DNA from: an uncultured Rhizobiaceae group bacterium
Lineage (GTDB): Bacteria; Pseudomonadota; Alphaproteobacteria; Rhizobiales; Rhizobiaceae
DNA length: 64,000 bases
Direction: 5' to 3'
NCBI GenBank assembly: GCA_937958815.1
Contig: CALGMR010000003.1
Span: 183,641-247,640, forward strand
Part shown: positions 20,359 to 29,800 of the stretch, piece by piece
Layout of the letters: every line of letters starts with the position of its first letter
How positions within the stretch are numbered: the first letter of the stretch is position 1
The notes under the pieces: generated by a model
The model's input: the letters and a program-made list of their open reading frames with translations, nothing else
Database searches by the model: none
Told to the model about the DNA's origin: nothing
Made by a program: the position numbers and the translations under genes

Positions 20359-22209
20359 TTGGCGAAGAACGCAAAAGCAAAAACCAATGGTAAGACGGAA
20401 AAGAAAACCGCAAACCTGAACGGCACCTATCAATTCATCGACCACACAATTGATGTGTGTGTTGTTGGCGCTGGCGGTGCAGGATTGCGGGCCACATTGG
20501 GCGCAGCTCAAGCCGGATTGAAAACAGCCTGCATCACCAAAGTGTTTCCCACGCGTTCGCACACTGTGGCTGCTCAAGGTGGTGTTGCAGCTTCCCTTGG
20601 CAATATGGGCAAGGACACTTGGCAGTGGCACATGTATGACACCGTCAAGGGCTCTGACTGGCTCGGCGACCAGGATGCGATTGAATATTTGTGCCGTGAA
20701 GCCCCAAAAGCCGTTTACGAACTCGACCATTTTGGCGTGCCGTTTTCGCGCACCGAGGAGGGCAAAATCTATCAGCGTCCCTTCGGCGGCATGACAACAG
20801 AATTTGGCGAAGGCCCACCAGCCCAGCGCACCTGCGCAGCGGCTGACCGCACAGGCCACGCCATGTTGCACACGCTTTACGGTCAAAGCCTCAAATATGA
20901 TGCAGAATTCTACATTGAATATTTCGCCATTGATTTGATCATGGAAGATGGCGCTTGCCGTGGTGTGATCGCTATGGATTTGGCAACGGGCGAACTGCAC
21001 CGGTTCCGCGCTCACAAAACCATTCTCGCCACAGGTGGGTATGGCCGTGCCTATTTCTCATGCACATCAGCCCACACTTGCACAGGCGATGGCAACGCCA
21101 TGGTTCTGCGCGCTGGTCTGCCATTACAAGATATGGAATTCATTCAGTTCCACCCAACCGGAATTTACGGCGCGGGTTGCCTGATCACCGAAGGTTCCCG
21201 TGGTGAAGGCGGCTATCTCGTCAACTCCGAAGGTGAACGTTTCATGGAGCGCTATGCACCATCCGCCAAAGACCTTGCGTCTCGCGATGTGGTGTCCCGC
21301 TCCATGACCATGGAAATCCGCGAAGGCCGTGGTGTTGGCCCCAAAGGCGACCACATCTATTTGCACCTCGATCACCTCGAGCCCGAACTCTTGGCAGAAC
21401 GTCTGCCTGGCATTTCAGAATCTGCAAAAATCTTTGCAGGCGTTGATGTGAACAAAGAGCCCATCCCGGTGATCCCGACGGTTCACTATAATATGGGCGG
21501 CATTCCAACCAACTATCATGGTGAAGTGCTGACCAAAGCCAATGGCGACCCAGACACCGTTGTCCAAGGTCTCATGGCCGTGGGCGAAGCAGCTTGCGTG
21601 TCCGTTCATGGTGCAAACCGCCTCGGTTCAAACTCCCTGATCGACCTTGTGGTATTCGGCCGTGCAGCAGGCTTGCGTTGCCAAGAAACTGTGCAGGCAG
21701 GCGCGAGCCATGCACCACTTCCAGCAGATGCTGGCGACCTAGCTGTCTCCCGTTTGGATCACTTCCGCTACGCAAAAGGTGATACGCCAACTGCAAAATT
21801 GCGTGATGCCATGCAGGAAACCATGCAGACCAATTGCGCCGTGTTCCGCACCAGCGAAATTCTCGAAGAAGGCCAGAAAAAGATCGCCGATGTATGGTCC
21901 AGCTCTGACGATATTTCTGTCGAAGACAAAGGCCTGATCTGGAACACCGATCTGGTGGAAACACTGGAATTCGACAACCTGATTTCTCAGGCCGTGGTCA
22001 CAGTGGAATCTGCTGCCGCCCGTAAGGAAAGCCGTGGTGCCCATGCCCACGAAGATTATCCAGACCGCGACGACAAAAACTGGATGCACCACACATTGGC
22101 ATTCGCTGACGATGACAAAAAGAAAGTCACTCTAGGCGACCGCCCCGTGCACACATACACGCTGTCCAACGAAGTCAGCTACATCAAGCCAAAGGCTCGG
22201 GTGTATTGA
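20359..22209 (+). CDS. sdhA: succinate dehydrogenase flavoprotein subunit
   Basis: The start is a TTG at 20359 ([11 protein letters not shown]...), placed 8 bases after a GGAGG at 20346-20350; no usable ATG is near. The product has about 616 residues. GAGGAGLRA binds FAD, the histidine of SHTVAAQGG carries covalent FAD, and [21 protein letters not shown] holds the catalytic residues. Residue count and motifs are normal. The N-terminus is about 20 residues longer than the minimal family core because of a Lys-rich stretch. Confidence 0.95.
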   Translation: MAKNAKAKTNGKTEKKTANLNGTYQFIDHTIDVCVVGAGGAGLRATLGAAQAGLKTACITKVFPTRSHTVAAQGGVAASLGNMGKDTWQWHMYDTVKGSDWLGDQDAIEYLCREAPKAVYELDHFGVPFSRTEEGKIYQRPFGGMTTEFGEGPPAQRTCAAADRTGHAMLHTLYGQSLKYDAEFYIEYFAIDLIMEDGACRGVIAMDLATGELHRFRAHKTILATGGYGRAYFSCTSAHTCTGDGNAMVLRAGLPLQDMEFIQFHPTGIYGAGCLITEGSRGEGGYLVNSEGERFMERYAPSAKDLASRDVVSRSMTMEIREGRGVGPKGDHIYLHLDHLEPELLAERLPGISESAKIFAGVDVNKEPIPVIPTVHYNMGGIPTNYHGEVLTKANGDPDTVVQGLMAVGEAACVSVHGANRLGSNSLIDLVVFGRAAGLRCQETVQAGASHAPLPADAGDLAVSRLDHFRYAKGDTPTAKLRDAMQETMQTNCAVFRTSEILEEGQKKIADVWSSSDDISVEDKGLIWNTDLVETLEFDNLISQAVVTVESAAARKESRGAHAHEDYPDRDDKNWMHHTLAFADDDKKKVTLGDRPVHTYTLSNEVSYIKPKARVY

Positions 22210-22517
22210 GAAATATTGTGTCCGCTATTGGAATTTTTGCCCTCACTTCGTTAAGCAGCCCGGCTTTAGCGGACCAGCAGAATTTCAATTCTGCTTGTAG
22301 TAAACAGCCAAACATGACTGCAAAAATGTGTACGTGCCAATACAGCTTATTGAAACAGCGGACAAATGACAAAGAAATGGAATACCTCACTCTGCTTTTA
22401 ATCAAAGGCACTAAAACATTGCAAAACCAGCTTATCAACGACATTGGCCAAATGCGGATTACAGAAGTCCTCTCAGATGGACTTTGGGCATTGATTGCAT
22501 GTAACAAAAGCGGCTAA
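22206..22517 (+). CDS. small secreted protein encoded between sdhA and sdhB
   Basis: The TTG at 22206 overlaps the sdhA stop (TTGA), suggesting translational coupling. Residues 1-22 look like a signal peptide ([22 protein letters not shown]). The mature ~80 residues carry four cysteines (SACSK, KMCTCQY, IACNKSG). A short gap then leads to the sdhB ATG at 22537. No family recognised. A periplasmic protein inside an sdh operon could be a passenger or a periplasm-side assembly or accessory factor; the sequence does not decide. Confidence 0.7.
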   Translation: MRNIVSAIGIFALTSLSSPALADQQNFNSACSKQPNMTAKMCTCQYSLLKQRTNDKEMEYLTLLLIKGTKTLQNQLINDIGQMRITEVLSDGLWALIACNKSG

Positions 22518-22536
22518 CAGACGAAAGTTTCGTAAA

Positions 22537-23322
22537 ATGGTTGAACTCGCCCTCCCGAAAAACTCCCGTGTTGAAGACGGCAAGGTCTGGACGAAAATTG
22601 CGTCCGACACGAAAGCCCCTTCCCGCGAATTCAAGATTTACCGCTGGTCGCCTGATGATGACGGCAATCCGCGTGTGGACACTTATACGGTGAACACCGA
22701 TGATTGCGGCCCGATGGTATTGGACGCGTTGATCTGGATTAAATCCAACATCGACCCGACCCTCACCTTCCGCCGTTCTTGCCGCGAAGGCATTTGTGGC
22801 TCATGCGCCATGAACATTGACGGCACCAACACACTGGCCTGCACCAAGGGCATGGATGAAGTGTCCGGCGACATCAAAATCTATCCACTGCCGCACATGC
22901 CAGTGGTGAAAGACCTTGTGCCTGACCTCACCAATTTCTACGCCCAGCATCGCTCCATCGAGCCTTACCTGAAAACGGTCACGCCGAAGCCGGAAAAAGA
23001 ATGGAAACAATCTCCAGAAGATCGTGAAAAACTCGATGGCCTTTACGAGTGCATTCTTTGTGCCTGTTGCTCCACATCTTGCCCATCATATTGGTGGAAT
23101 GGCGACCGCTATCTTGGCCCGGCAACTTTGCTGCAAGCTTATCGTTGGCTGATCGATTCTCGCGATGAAGCCACGGGCGAACGTCTCGATAATTTGGAAG
23201 ATCCGTTCCGCCTGTATCGCTGCCACACAATCATGAACTGTGCGCAGGCTTGCCCTAAAGGGTTGAACCCAGCCAAGGCGATTGCGGAAATCAAAAAGAT
23301 GATGATCGAGCGCCGCGTTTAA
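22537..23322 (+). CDS. sdhB: succinate dehydrogenase iron-sulfur subunit
   Basis: The 261-residue SdhB starts [16 protein letters not shown]. All three Fe-S clusters are represented: the plant-type 2Fe-2[10 protein letters not shown], and the [12 protein letters not shown] and [17 protein letters not shown] sets for the 4Fe-4S and 3Fe-4S clusters. It passes electrons from SdhA flavin to quinone. It is separated from sdhA by the small secreted gene, which is unusual. Confidence 0.96.
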   Translation: MVELALPKNSRVEDGKVWTKIASDTKAPSREFKIYRWSPDDDGNPRVDTYTVNTDDCGPMVLDALIWIKSNIDPTLTFRRSCREGICGSCAMNIDGTNTLACTKGMDEVSGDIKIYPLPHMPVVKDLVPDLTNFYAQHRSIEPYLKTVTPKPEKEWKQSPEDREKLDGLYECILCACCSTSCPSYWWNGDRYLGPATLLQAYRWLIDSRDEATGERLDNLEDPFRLYRCHTIMNCAQACPKGLNPAKAIAEIKKMMIERRV

Positions 23323-23324
23323 AA

Positions 23325-23666
23325 TTGGCACTCGCAACCGCCCATGTTTGCTACAGCCAACCGGAAGCGGAAGTCCTGAAATCGCGCCTCAATGCTTCCG
23401 GCATTGAGGCGTTTGTGTTTGACGGTGGAATCAATGCCATGGCGCCTCATATGTCGGTCGCCGTGGGCGGCATTCGTCTCATGGTGCCAGAAGAAACCTT
23501 AGAAGACGCCCTTGCCATCATCGGCACCCGCGAAGACAGTCAGCTGGAAACTGAATCCGCCGCTTTCAGAAGAGACACCAAAAGCGGCCTGATCGGCATA
23601 GCCTCCTCCCTGCTCTTCGCATGGTTCCCCTGGTGGAACACCAAACGCAGGTTCAAGGATGATTGA
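23325..23666 (+). CDS. DUF2007-domain protein (putative signal-transducing)
   Basis: The TTG at 23325 is 2 bases past the sdhB stop. The N-terminal ~70 residues match the DUF2007 pattern: a short strand with CYSQPEAEVLKSRLNASGIEAFV followed by VGGIRLMVPEETLEDALAII. The remaining ~40 residues are polar, then hydrophobic (LIGIASSLLFAWFPWW), giving a C-terminal membrane segment. Function unknown. It is the last gene of the sdh run and is convergent with the Panacea-associated gene, 2 bases away. Confidence 0.8.
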   Translation: MALATAHVCYSQPEAEVLKSRLNASGIEAFVFDGGINAMAPHMSVAVGGIRLMVPEETLEDALAIIGTREDSQLETESAAFRRDTKSGLIGIASSLLFAWFPWWNTKRRFKDD

Positions 23667-23668
23667 AC

Positions 23669-24427
23669 TCAAAATAGCTTGCCTTGCCGATCATCGCGAT
23701 CACCGCCAACAACGGGCAGTTCGTCTTCAATCTTCGTTGTAAGAAGTTCGGATCGAGCAAGCTCTCTTGCTTTCATGAACAAATCAACCCTATCTGCAAG
23801 CTGAGCATCACTCAAAAGATCATAGTCACCTCTTTTCCAAACCTCAGCAACCCTTTGCTTTCCATGCAGAGTTTCGACTTTTGGGAAAAACAAAACTTCG
23901 GCAGGACTGCTTTGGAAGTCAGTTAGTGACAAAAAAGCATCCTCAATGATTGTCATTAACAAACGCCTTTGCTCTATCGACAACAGATTCTCTGTCCAAC
24001 CAATCAAGAAAATCGGCACAAATTTTCCATTTTCCCTAATGATAGATAGTGGTTTGATTGGAACAGAAATATCACGTGATATTTGAAAATATTCAGTATC
24101 AAACTCAATTGTATTAGAACTGGAATAGCCGCGAATTTGGTCATAGTCATAAAATGCGTTGACCAGTTCCAAATTACTTGAACGTCCAAGAGGGTTGCCG
24201 CTCTTGCAAACTGCGTTCGCCGCAGATTCCCGATCAATACCCAATTCAATACGATCCCGTATCACTTTAGAGGCAGGAATATACGAAAACCTTGGGCTGC
24301 CTTTTAGAAAACTAAGAATTGACTTTGCTGTGCTCAATTCATTGTCTCCCACAAGTCGTACCCAATTTGCTCCTGCAGGAGGGCGATCAAGTTTTTTAAT
24401 TAGCTTTTCAACTTCTGTAGATTTCAA
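23669..24427 (-). CDS. Panacea-associated protein, candidate toxin with C-terminal QxxLF motif
   Basis: This 252-residue soluble protein is translated with a 4-base overlap (ATGA) after the Panacea-domain gene. I do not recognise its fold. It has an N-terminal helical region, a central segment rich in predicted strands (residues about 95-165, including FLIGWTENLL) and a charged C-terminal region. The last five residues are QGKLF, which fits the Q-x-x-L-F form of beta sliding clamp (DnaN) binding peptides. In Caulobacter the toxin SocB binds DnaN and is controlled by the Panacea protein SocA. The position and the motif make a SocB-like role plausible, but the motif is short and homology is not shown. 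Confidence 0.6.
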   Translation of the reverse strand: MKSTEVEKLIKKLDRPPAGANWVRLVGDNELSTAKSILSFLKGSPRFSYIPASKVIRDRIELGIDRESAANAVCKSGNPLGRSSNLELVNAFYDYDQIRGYSSSNTIEFDTEYFQISRDISVPIKPLSIIRENGKFVPIFLIGWTENLLSIEQRRLLMTIIEDAFLSLTDFQSSPAEVLFFPKVETLHGKQRVAEVWKRGDYDLLSDAQLADRVDLFMKARELARSELLTTKIEDELPVVGGDRDDRQGKLF

Positions 24428-24912
24428 TGTCTTCTAGCCTTTTCAAAATGATTGAGAATCAATTCATTCGAAATTCTCATCGTCGGTTGGCTATTATTAA
24501 CATGATTCCAAACTTGATCCCATGGCCCACCTGGTTCATGTGAGATATTCACAAGTGCGGATGAAGAAAGTGGCAAATAACGCAAAATAATTTCCGAAAC
24601 GAATTCTAAGTCTTGACTCTCAAGATCGTGTTCACAAAACACCGATTCGCCAGATTCAGGGCAGATTTTCATTATATACTCTGAGATACTCTCAGAACCA
24701 TACTTTTTAAGGGAGCTATATAATTCACGAAACACTGGGCCATATTGCCAAGCTTCAATCTTTGCTGTGGTTAGAGGGCGACCTGTTTCCAATAAGTAAT
24801 GAGCGTGAGCAAAATACAAAATCTTGTTCAACGACAAATTACTAACAGCAATGCCTTTCTCATTCGCAAGGCTCAGAGCCAAATTTCCAATCGCCCTAAC
24901 ATCTTGTTTCAT
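24424..24912 (-). CDS. Panacea-domain (SocA/GepA-like) protein, probable antitoxin
   Basis: The 162-residue protein matches the Panacea domain (formerly DUF4065). After an N-terminal helix come LSLNKILYFAHAHYLLETGRPLTTAKIEAWQYGPVFRELYSSLKKYG-type residues, here running from about residue 26 to 72, including the hallmark KLL/ILYFAH and WxYGPVxxELY. Panacea proteins are antitoxins for many unrelated toxins (PanAT systems); SocA also works as a ClpXP adaptor. It is the first gene of a two-gene unit in visibly AT-richer DNA, behind a repeated TACAGTG element. Confidence 0.85.
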   Translation of the reverse strand: MKQDVRAIGNLALSLANEKGIAVSNLSLNKILYFAHAHYLLETGRPLTTAKIEAWQYGPVFRELYSSLKKYGSESISEYIMKICPESGESVFCEHDLESQDLEFVSEIILRYLPLSSSALVNISHEPGGPWDQVWNHVNNSQPTMRISNELILNHFEKARRH

Positions 24913-24931
24913 ATCGTTTGCATCTTTGTGA

Positions 24932-24960
24932 AGTGAAATTACAGTGTACTACAGTGAAAT
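24932..24960 (-). promoter_or_regulatory. candidate operator upstream of the Panacea gene
   Basis: AGTGAAAT occurs at 24932-24939 and 24953-24960, and TACAGTG at 24940-24946 and 24950-24956. The centre is the palindrome TGTACT/AGTACA. The element lies 20-48 bases upstream of the antitoxin-like start codon, where autoregulatory operators of toxin-antitoxin operons sit. That role is inferred from position only. Confidence 0.4.
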
Positions 24961-24972
24961 AAATTCGCATAG

Positions 24973-25431
24973 ATGATAACCATGCTTGATCAAATCAAAT
25001 CTCTGTTCGGCCTTACCACCGAGGAAAATTCTGAAAAACCAGTTCTCGACAAGCGCCTCGCTGCAGCGGCTTTGCTTGTGCAAGTTATGGCGGCTGATGG
25101 AAAAATTCGCCCTGAAGAAGAACAAAAACTACATGCCGTGCTGAACGAACATTACGCGGTCAGCAAGGAAGAAGCGAAGGCTTTGGAAAAGGCCGCGCGG
25201 CAAGCCCAGGGCGAGGCGATTGATCTGTATCAGTTCACAAGCGTTCTCAAACGAGAAATGGAAATGAGCGAGCGGCTGGGCGTTGTCGAAGACCTTTGGG
25301 AAATGGTTTATGCTGATGGTGAATTGCACGAATTTGAAGACAACATTGTTTGGCGTGTGGCGGAGTTGATCGGCATTCAATCCCGCGAACGTATGGACCT
25401 CAAACAACGCGTGCTTGCGCGACAAGATTGA
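24973..25431 (+). CDS. TerB-family protein
   Basis: The 152-residue all-helical protein carries the TerB/DjlA-N type pattern: LAAAALLVQVMAADGKIRPEEEQKL, an acidic D-G-x-I/L-x-x-x-E metal-binding-like motif, then EDLWEMVYADGELHEFEDNIVWRVAELIGI with the second D-G-x-L-x-x-x-E. The family includes tellurite-resistance TerB, but these stand-alone versions have no proven role. Met at 24982 is an alternative start, since no strong ribosome site precedes either. Confidence 0.85.
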   Translation: MITMLDQIKSLFGLTTEENSEKPVLDKRLAAAALLVQVMAADGKIRPEEEQKLHAVLNEHYAVSKEEAKALEKAARQAQGEAIDLYQFTSVLKREMEMSERLGVVEDLWEMVYADGELHEFEDNIVWRVAELIGIQSRERMDLKQRVLARQD

Positions 25432-25449
25432 GCGCCCCATAAGACTACG

Positions 25450-26193
25450 ATGAACATTTCTAAACCAAAGATTCTGATTATTCTTCATCAGGAAACATCG
25501 ACCCCAGGGCGGGTCGGCATGCGCCTTGTGGAACGCGGTTTCGATTTGGACATTCGTCGTCCCCCTCTTGGCGACCAACTGCCTGAAACCATGGATGAAC
25601 ACGCTGGAGCGATTATGTTCGGCGGCCCCATGAGCGCCAATGATCCTGACGAATTTGTAAAACGTGAAACCGATTGGATCGGCGTGCCGTTGAAAGAAGA
25701 TCGCCCGTTTCTGGGGATCTGCCTTGGCGCACAAAAACTGGCACGACATTTGGGCAGCAAGGTTTGGGAACATCCCGAAGAGTTGGTGGAAATTGGCTAC
25801 TATCCTCTTGAAGCAACACCGGCGGGAGAAGCCCTGCTGGATTGGCCTGAAATGATTTATCATTTTCATCGCGAGGGCTGTGACCTGCCCGATGGAGCAG
25901 AGCTTCTGGCCACATCAAACACATACCCAAATCAGGCCTTTCGCTACGGCGAGAAAACCTATGCGTTTCAGTTTCACACGGAACTGACACTGGCCATGTT
26001 GTGCAAATGGACGGTGAAGGGCGCACACAGAATGGTTTTGCCCGGTGCCCAAAATAGAAAACAACAACTGGATGGTCGCATGCTGTACGACCCACCAGTC
26101 AGCAAATTTCTCGATGATTTTCTCGATTTGTGGATCGGCACTGCGGACAACCTTGTAGAAAACAGAACTGTCCAGATTGCAAAATTAGCCTAA
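25450..26193 (+). CDS. class I glutamine amidotransferase domain protein (GuaA-like)
   Basis: The 247-residue protein has the triad of class I glutaminases: nucleophile Cys91 in GICLGAQ, the histidine in FQFHTELT and the following acidic residue. FGGPMSAND is the oxyanion-strand motif. It is annotated in many genomes as GMP synthase-like amidotransferase, but there is no ATP-pyrophosphatase domain and no partner gene nearby. The acceptor is therefore unknown. It lies 18 bases after the TerB-like gene. Confidence 0.88.
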   Translation: MNISKPKILIILHQETSTPGRVGMRLVERGFDLDIRRPPLGDQLPETMDEHAGAIMFGGPMSANDPDEFVKRETDWIGVPLKEDRPFLGICLGAQKLARHLGSKVWEHPEELVEIGYYPLEATPAGEALLDWPEMIYHFHREGCDLPDGAELLATSNTYPNQAFRYGEKTYAFQFHTELTLAMLCKWTVKGAHRMVLPGAQNRKQQLDGRMLYDPPVSKFLDDFLDLWIGTADNLVENRTVQIAKLA

Positions 26194-26199
26194 GTCAAC

Positions 26200-26778
26200 T
26201 CAACGAAACGTGGCGTGATACGCGTCATTTGGATGCATATCTGTGGCACTCGCAACGCGGTTGGTCATGTTGAAAAATCCAGCCACATTGGCAATATCCC
26301 AAATATCGCGGTCACTCCAACCAGCATCCCGCAGGGCTTGTCGATCATCTTCGACAATGGCATCTGGCGAGCGCGTGAGCTTGTCCGTAAAATCCAACAT
26401 CGCCATTTGCTTTGGCTCCAATGGCGCGACCCGATAATTCATCACCATCATTTCCCCCAACTTGGGATCACCAGACAATTGCCGCACGGCGGCTCCATGA
26501 GCCGTGAGGCAATAAAAACATTTGTTCACCGAAGACACCACAACCGCAATCATTTCCCGTTCCAGCTTTGATAAGTTAGAAACACCCAGCATCAGGTCGT
26601 TGTACATCTCGGTAAAAGCGCGAAGCTTTTTTTCATTGAATGAATAGGCCTGCAAAACATTGGGAACGAGACCCAGTTTTTCCTGACACAGATCAAAATA
26701 CGCCTGTGTTTTTTCCGAAATCGGTGTTTCAGCATCAAAATTGAGTGCAATTGGCGCTTTTTCTTGATCTTTGCTCAT
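26200..26778 (-). CDS. AhpD-like peroxidase-related enzyme
   Basis: The ATG at 26778 (MSKDQEKAPI) gives 193 residues; a longer in-frame extension lacks a credible start. The carboxymuconolactone decarboxylase/AhpD fold is shown by LSKLEREMIAVVVSSVNKCFYCLTAHG with the redox pair Cys87-x-x-Cys90 and the downstream histidine. The C-terminal part (DRDIWDIANVAGFFNMTNRVA) matches the uncharacterised peroxidase-related group. It is divergent from the NAD-GDH gene, with 62 bases between them. Confidence 0.88.
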   Translation of the reverse strand: MSKDQEKAPIALNFDAETPISEKTQAYFDLCQEKLGLVPNVLQAYSFNEKKLRAFTEMYNDLMLGVSNLSKLEREMIAVVVSSVNKCFYCLTAHGAAVRQLSGDPKLGEMMVMNYRVAPLEPKQMAMLDFTDKLTRSPDAIVEDDRQALRDAGWSDRDIWDIANVAGFFNMTNRVASATDMHPNDAYHATFR

Positions 26779-26840
26779 AGCCTTGCTTCCGTGTGATTCT
26801 TGCCTATGGCAAACAAAGCACTGAAACAGGACACAACACA

Positions 26841-29800
26841 ATGCCAATGCCCTCAGGCAAAGCTCTCACAAAAATCATCAATTCAGTGATCAAAGCACTG
26901 CCCAAGAAGAACACGACAGCAGCCCAATTGGCACCAGAAATTTTGGCCGACGTGCCTTTGGAAGATCTGCAAACTTTAACACCAGAGTGTCTGGCCGAGA
27001 TCACATTGGCTGGCGACAAGGCCTATAGAGCAAAATCTGGGCGCACTCTGAAAATAGAGCAACTGGCAGCAGACAAAACACTGGTCACAATCACAATGGG
27101 CAATCGCCCGTTCGTCGTGGATTCCGTTTTAGCGGAATTGAACCGACATCGACCGGACATATTGTTTGTTTCGCACCCCTTGCTGGAAAATCCAAAGCGC
27201 GGTCGCATATCACTTATGTTGGTTGTGCTTTCCAAAACAACCGCAGATCAACGCAAAAAGATAAAAACCAATCTGGAAGAGGTGCTCGATCAAGTTCGTC
27301 TTGTCACTGATGATTGGCACAAAATGTTGTCCAGAATCAGCAAGAATATTGCGGAGTTCCGCAACAATCCCCCCCCAGTTCCGGCAGCCGCTTTAGCTGA
27401 AACAATTCAATTTCTGGAATGGTTGTCGAACAACAATTTCACATTTTTGGGTTTGCGCGAATACACGTTTGAGGGAACTCGAAAAACTGGCCAACTGAAA
27501 CCGGTGAAACGTTCTGCACTCGGCATTTTGCGTGATGACAATTTATCTGTGATGACACGGGGCGATGAACCTGTGGTTCTGACGCCGGAAATAAGAGACT
27601 TTCTGTTTCGCTCCGACCCCTTGATCATCACCAAAGCCAACGTGCGCTCGCGCGTGCACCGTGATGTTCACTTGGATTACATCGGCATCAAACGCTATTC
27701 CAAAGATGGAAAACTAGAAGGCGAATTGCGCGTCGTAGGTCTTTTCACATCCACCGCCTACACGAAATCCGTGTTGACGATTCCGGTGCTCAGACACAAG
27801 GTCAACGCTGTCCTACAAGGCTTCGATGTTGAATTGAAAAGCCACACGGGAAAAGCGCTGATCAATGCCATGGAGACTTGGCCGCGTGATGAAATGTTCC
27901 AAATTGATCAGAGCCTGCTGTCCGAGTTCGCAGATATAGCCATTAAGCTGGATGAACGCCCCCGTGTTCGGGTGCTGACAAGACCCGACAAGTTTGACCG
28001 TTTTGTTTCCATTTTAATGTTTGTGCCGAGAGATCGCTACAATTCAAACTTGCGCAAAGAAGTCGGCGAATATTTGGAAGATGTTTATGATGGATATCTC
28101 TCTGCCTTCTATCCAACATTCTTGGAAAATGGCCTCACCCGAGTGCATTTCCTTATCGGACGCTCAGGCGACAAAACTCCGCAAGTCTCACGCGAACAAC
28201 TGGAACAAGATATCACTGACAAAGTGCAAACGTGGGAAGATCGATTGATTGAACACAGCGGCGAAGATGGCCTCAAGCACCGTTTCCCGATTGCCTATCA
28301 ACAAGCGGTGACGCCCCAAAATGCACTGACGGATTCCGCCCTTTTGGAAGGACTGGCGGATGACACGTCAATCGCCCTCGACTTCCACGATGTCGACAAC
28401 GGCAATGAGGGGTATATCGGACTGAAACTGTTCCATCTGAATTCATCAATTCCTTTGTCGCGCCGAGTGCCACTTTTGGAAAATCTCGGCTTTCAGGTCA
28501 TTGAAGAAACCACTTTTGAAATCGTGCGCGAAGACAAGGCAACTGTGTTCGTCCACGACATGTTGCTTCGCACCCGTTCAGAACATGAAGTCAATCGCAA
28601 GGAGCTCGATCAACCTCTCAAAGAAGCCATTTGCGCTATTTGGAATGGACAAACCGACAATGACAATTTCAACGCATTGATCCTGATGTCTGGATTGAAT
28701 TGGAAAACCACAACCGTTTTCCGAGCGATTGCCCGCTATCTGCGCCAAGTTCGCAGCCGCTTCACAGTCCACAGCATGGCCCGCACTTTGGCGAAATATC
28801 CTGATGTTACCCGAGACTTGGCAGCTTACTTTGCCTTGCGATTTGACCCCGATGTTAAATCCCGCGACAAAAAGCTGAAGAGCAAACAGTCTGACATCAC
28901 ATCGGCTATTGAGAACATCAATTCCAGTGACGATGACCGGATTGTGCGCAATTTTCTAAACGTGATGAACGCCACCCTGCGCACGAACTTTTATTCAGAC
29001 ATTCTCACAAAAGAAGGAACAGAAAACACACCTACGCCTGTTTTGGCCTTCAAAGTTGACCCATCTGCAGTGGCCATCATGCCGCAACCCGTTCCTTATC
29101 GCGAAATATTCGTCTCATCTCCGCGTGTCGAAGGCTTGCACCTTAGGTTTGGCCCAGTGGCGCGAGGTGGCTTACGATGGTCAGACCGCGCACAAGACTA
29201 CCGCACAGAAGTGCTTGGGCTGGTGAAAGCTCAACAAGTGAAAAACGCCGTGATTGTTCCTGTCGGATCCAAGGGCGGTTTTGTTGCAAAACAACTTCCT
29301 GACCCAAGCGCAGATCGCAACGCATGGTTTGAAGAAGGGCGCGGTGCGTACAAAGTGTTCATATCCTCTTTGCTTTCTTTAACCGACAACCTGGTGAACG
29401 GCAAAGTTGTGCCGCCCGGCCAAATCGTACGACATGATGGAGACGACCCTTATTTTGTGGTTGCCGCAGACAAAGGCACTTCAACGTTCTCCGACACCGC
29501 CAATGCCATAAGCCAAGACTATGACTTCTGGCTGGACGATGCATTCGCTTCCGGCGGATCAGCTGGTTACGACCATAAAAAAATGGGCATTACGGCCCGT
29601 GGCGCATGGGAAGCAGTGAAACGACATTTCCGCGAAATGGACCGCGATGGCAAAAGTTGGGACATTCAAACAATGCCATTCACCGCTGCGGGTGTAGGCG
29701 ATATGTCAGGCGATGTGTTTGGCAACGGCATGTTGCTGTCAAAGCAAACGCGACTGATCGCAGCTTTTGATCATCGTGATATTTTCATCGATCCTGATCC

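Noticed and set aside
20233..21015. 260-codon frame opposite sdhD/sdhA
   Set aside because: It is antisense to two certain genes and shows no protein-family features.
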